Assembly: GCF_002870125.1 (NCBI RefSeq)
Contig: NZ_PNEO01000017.1
Coordinates: 1 to 64,000, forward strand
From: Burkholderia sp. WAC0059
GTDB taxonomy: Bacteria; Pseudomonadota; Gammaproteobacteria; Burkholderiales; Burkholderiaceae
Length of the DNA stretch: 64,000 bases
Direction: 5' to 3'
A program made the translations under genes and the position numbers. Positions 61,453 through 64,000 of this stretch are shown in pieces (position 1 is the first letter of the stretch; each line of letters begins with the position of its first letter). The notes beneath the pieces are model-generated. The model saw only the letters and a list, made by a program, of their open reading frames with translations. It ran no database searches and had not been told where the DNA came from.

Positions 61453-62166
61453 GTGACGACGCCCTCCGCTCGCGCCCTCCCGCCCCGCGCCCGCCGCATC
61501 GGCCTGCTCGGCGGCACCTTCGACCCGATCCACGAAGGCCACCTCGCGCTCGCGCGGCGCTTCGCCGACGTGCTCGAGCTGACCGAGCTCGTGCTGCTGC
61601 CGGCCGGCCAGCCCTGGCAGAAGCCCGACGTGTCGGCGGCCGAACACCGGCTCGCGATGACGCGCGCCGCGGCCGCCTCGCTCGCGCTGCCGGGCGTCAC
61701 GGTCAGCGTCGACACCGACGAGATCGAGCACGACGGGCCGACCTACACAGTGGACACGCTGCGCCGCTGGCGGGAACGCGAAGGCGACGACGCCTCGCTC
61801 ACGCTGCTGATCGGCGCCGACCAGCTCCTGCATCTCGATTCGTGGAACGACTGGCGGCGGCTCTTCGACTACGCGCACATCGGCGCCTCCACCCGCCCCG
61901 GCTTCGAACTGGCCTCAGTGCCGCCGGCCGTCGCGGCCGAGGCCGCCGCACGCGGCGCCGCCGCCGACGTGCTGCGCTCGAGCGCGCACGGCCATCTGCT
62001 GATCGACACCGCGCTCGCGCTCGACGTCTCGGCCACCGACATCCGCCGGCAATTGCGCGAACGCGTCGCCGAGCATCATCGCGGCGGCCCGGGCGCGAGC
62101 GCCGCCGACCATATTCCCGCGGCGGTGTGGGACTATATTCTTCAACATCATCTGTACCACGGGTAA
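61453..62166 (+). CDS. nadD: nicotinate-nucleotide adenylyltransferase
   Basis: A 237-residue enzyme forming deamido-NAD from nicotinate mononucleotide and ATP. The nucleotidyl transferase site is GLLGGTFDPIHEGHLALA, with SATDIRRQLR as the ISSTxIR-like motif. The start is GTG at 61453, 4 bp beyond the hemF stop. The family usually begins close to RRIGLLGG, so a shorter N terminus is possible. Confidence 0.95.
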   Translation: MTTPSARALPPRARRIGLLGGTFDPIHEGHLALARRFADVLELTELVLLPAGQPWQKPDVSAAEHRLAMTRAAAASLALPGVTVSVDTDEIEHDGPTYTVDTLRRWREREGDDASLTLLIGADQLLHLDSWNDWRRLFDYAHIGASTRPGFELASVPPAVAAEAAARGAAADVLRSSAHGHLLIDTALALDVSATDIRRQLRERVAEHHRGGPGASAADHIPAAVWDYILQHHLYHG

Positions 62167-62169
62167 TTC

Positions 62170-62631
62170 ATGGACATCCGCAAACTGCAGCGCGTCATCA
62201 TCGACGGCCTCGAAGACGTCAAGGCACAGGACATCAAGGTGTTCAACACGAGCCACCTGACCGAACTGTTCGACCGCGTCATCGTCGCGAGCGGCACCTC
62301 GAACCGGCAAACCAAGGCGCTCGCCTCGCACGTGCGCGAGAAGGTCAAGGAAGCCGGCGGCGAGATCGTCAGCACCGAGGGCGAGGACACCGGCGAATGG
62401 GTGCTCGTGGATTGCGGCGACGCGGTCGTCCACATCCTGCAGCCGGCGCTGCGCCAGTACTACAACCTCGAGGAAATCTGGGGCGACAAGCCGGTGCGCG
62501 TGAAGCTCTCGGGCCCCGGCGGCTTCAGGCTCGCGCAGCCGGCCGAGCCGCTCGACGACGACGAGGACGACGAAGCCGCAGCCGCGCCGGCCGCGAAGCC
62601 CGCGCGCAAGAGCGCGGCGCGGCGCCGCTAA
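62170..62631 (+). CDS. rsfS: ribosomal silencing factor RsfS
   Basis: A 153-residue Iojap-family protein that binds ribosomal protein uL14 and blocks subunit joining in starvation. Core residues about 1-115 contain LEDVKAQDIKVFNT, ASGTSNRQTKALA and EGEDTGEWVLVDCGDAVVH. The C-terminal 35 residues are an acidic stretch followed by an Ala/Lys/Arg tail. It starts 3 bp after nadD and 17 bp before rlmH. Confidence 0.96.
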   Translation: MDIRKLQRVIIDGLEDVKAQDIKVFNTSHLTELFDRVIVASGTSNRQTKALASHVREKVKEAGGEIVSTEGEDTGEWVLVDCGDAVVHILQPALRQYYNLEEIWGDKPVRVKLSGPGGFRLAQPAEPLDDDEDDEAAAAPAAKPARKSAARRR

Positions 62632-62648
62632 GGGACGCGCTGCTCGCC

Positions 62649-63119
62649 ATGAAGCTCCACGTCGTCGCCGTCGGCCACCGGATGCCGGACTGGATCGCGG
62701 CGGGCTTCGACGAATACGCGAAGCGCATGCCGCCCGAGCTGCGCATCGAGCTACGCGAGATCAAACCCGAACTGCGCTCGTCGGGCCGGTCCGCCGAGAG
62801 CGTGATGGCCGCCGAGCGGCAACGCATCGAGGCGGCGCTGCCGAAGCAGGCGCGCATCGTCGCGCTCGACGAGCGCGGCAAGGACTGGACCACCCTGCAG
62901 CTCGCGACCGCCCTGCCCGAGTGGCAGCAAGACGGACGAGACGTCGCGTTCCTGATCGGCGGCGCCGACGGGCTCGACCCGCCGTTGAAGGCGCGCGCCG
63001 ACCTGCTGCTGCGCCTCTCGAGCCTCACGCTGCCGCATGCGATGGTGCGCGTGCTGCTCGCCGAGCAGCTTTATCGCGCCTGGACCATCACGCAGAACCA
63101 TCCGTACCACCGCGTATGA
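62649..63119 (+). CDS. rlmH: 23S rRNA (pseudouridine1915-N3)-methyltransferase RlmH
   Basis: A 156-residue SPOUT methyltransferase. It starts MKLHVVAVGHRMPDWI and has the knot region FLIGGADGLDPPLKARA followed by LTLPHAMVRVLLAEQLYRAW and NHPYHR at the C-terminal end. Length matches E. coli RlmH (155). It is coupled to rsfS by a 17-bp gap. Confidence 0.97.
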   Translation: MKLHVVAVGHRMPDWIAAGFDEYAKRMPPELRIELREIKPELRSSGRSAESVMAAERQRIEAALPKQARIVALDERGKDWTTLQLATALPEWQQDGRDVAFLIGGADGLDPPLKARADLLLRLSSLTLPHAMVRVLLAEQLYRAWTITQNHPYHRV

Positions 63120-63246
63120 GCGTACCGCGCGCCCGGTCCCGTCCCGCCGCCGACGACGTCGTCGGCACCGCGCAACGCCGCGCGACCGCGGCCGGGCCGA
63201 CGCGCTCCTTTCGTCCGCTTTCATCCGCTTCCGCCGAGACCGACTG

Positions 63247-63900
63247 ATGCCCCTGCCCCTGGCTCCCGCCGCGACCTTCCCCTTCGTCTATCTCGCCTCG
63301 CAAAGCCCGCGCCGCCGCGAACTGCTGCAGCAGATCGGCGTGCGCTTCGAACTGCTGCTGCCGCGGCCCGACGAAGATGCCGAGGCACTCGAAGCCGTGC
63401 TGCCCGGCGAAGCCGCAGCCGACTACGTGGTACGCGTTTGCGTGGCGAAAGCGCAGGCCGCGCGCCGCCGGCATGCCGAGGCCGCCGTGCTCGACGGCGC
63501 CGCGCGGCCGGACGCGCCGATCCTCTGCGCCGATACCACCGTGACGATCGACGGCGCCATTCTCGGCAAACCCGCCGACGCCGACGACGCGCTCGCCATG
63601 CTCGCGCGCCTCGCCGGCCGTGAGCACGAAGTACTCACGGCCGTCGCCGTGATCGACGCGCGGGGCACGCTGCTGCCGGGCGCGCTCTCGCGCTCGCGCG
63701 TGCGTTTCGCCGCCGCGAAAGCCGAGGCGCTCGCGCGCTACGTGGCGAGCGGCGAGCCGTTCGGCAAGGCCGGCGCCTACGGCATCCAGGGCCGCGCCGC
63801 CGAATTCGTCGAGCGGATCGACGGGTCCTATTCGGGTATCATGGGTTTGCCCCTTTTCGAAACGGCCGCCCTGCTGCGCGCGGCCGGCATCGACTTCTAG
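63247..63900 (+). CDS. maf: Maf family nucleoside triphosphate pyrophosphatase
   Basis: A 217-residue Maf protein, a house-cleaning nucleotide pyrophosphatase. The motif LASQSPRRRELLQQIG is diagnostic, with ILCADTTVTIDG and GAYGIQGRAAEFVERIDGSY. It resembles the YhdE (dTTP/UTP) group. It is followed 29 bp later by rng, the usual order in proteobacteria. Confidence 0.95.
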   Translation: MPLPLAPAATFPFVYLASQSPRRRELLQQIGVRFELLLPRPDEDAEALEAVLPGEAAADYVVRVCVAKAQAARRRHAEAAVLDGAARPDAPILCADTTVTIDGAILGKPADADDALAMLARLAGREHEVLTAVAVIDARGTLLPGALSRSRVRFAAAKAEALARYVASGEPFGKAGAYGIQGRAAEFVERIDGSYSGIMGLPLFETAALLRAAGIDF

Positions 63901-63929
63901 TCCCGCCTGGACCCGCCAAGAACGACACC

Positions 63930-64000
63930 ATGAACGAAGAAATCCTGATCAACGTCACCCCGCAGGAGACGCGCGTCGCGCTCGTCCAGCAAGGCGCAGT
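63930..64000 (+). CDS. rng: ribonuclease G, N-terminal part (cut by window end)
   Basis: Only the first 23 codons are in the window. MNEEILINVTPQETRVALVQ is the typical start of RNase G (the CafA protein), which processes the 5' end of 16S rRNA and decays mRNA. The position after maf supports this. Confidence 0.85.
   Translation, partial: MNEEILINVTPQETRVALVQQGA

Overview
The window is high-G+C chromosomal DNA that reads as the main chromosome of a member of the Burkholderiaceae (Burkholderia sensu lato). The evidence is family content and order: a complete 14-gene nuoA-N operon followed by a DUF2818 gene; tpiA, secG and tRNA-Leu(GAG) directly upstream of nuo; the run ilvI, ilvN, ilvC, psd, pssA, leuA; an ECF sigma gene followed by DUF3619, DUF3106 and RDD genes; and purD, hemF, nadD, rsfS, rlmH, maf, rng at the right end. 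Coding density is high. I saw no rRNA, insertion sequence, prophage or CRISPR array. The genus call is inference; no marker sequence was compared.

Layout. Positions 1-10 kb hold mostly single genes: DUF2863, a LuxR-type regulator, a membrane protein, an exported BspC-like protein, an M14 carboxypeptidase, yaaA, a PIN protein, an aminotransferase, a GST, a MaoC hydratase and DUF1178. Positions 10-26 kb (minus strand) hold NADH:quinone oxidoreductase (complex I), ending in DUF2818 and a Nudix hydrolase with a clear terminator. Positions 26-32 kb (minus) hold tRNA-Leu, secG, tpiA, a quinone oxidoreductase, pnp and rpsO, plus a plus-strand lipoprotein. Positions 32.4-39.6 kb (minus) hold branched-chain amino acid synthesis (ilvI, ilvN, ilvC, leuA) with the phosphatidylethanolamine pathway (psd, pssA) between ilvC and leuA. 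Positions 39.8-47.5 kb (plus) hold the sigma cluster, then a PlcP-type phosphatase, a glycosyltransferase and DgkA, then a TetR regulator, a LOG protein and an SDR. Positions 47.6-56.7 kb (minus) hold a truncated hemoglobin, an FtsX-type permease, DUF4126, a KdpD/KdpE-like pair, a quinone reductase, mgsA and an atypical SDR. Positions 56.8-64 kb (plus) hold upp, a YebC-family gene, purD, hemF, nadD, rsfS, rlmH, maf and the start of rng.

The most interesting signals are regulatory. (1) Two PHO-box-like sequences (7-bp repeats in 11-bp phase) lie upstream of the PlcP-type phosphatase, which is followed by a glycosyltransferase and diacylglycerol kinase. This looks like a phosphate-starvation phospholipid-remodelling module. 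(2) Upstream of leuA is a 27-residue reading frame with 8 Leu codons, three of them the CTA codon expected to be rare in such high-G+C DNA. It starts at the predicted transcription start of a good promoter, so it is a candidate leaderless leucine leader peptide. (3) A 33-codon upstream ORF overlaps the ilvI start codon. Other points are a KdpD-like kinase lacking the cytoplasmic KdpD/Usp region, an SDR lacking the YxxxK motif, an exported protein with a histone-H1-like tail, and a long pnp leader hairpin.
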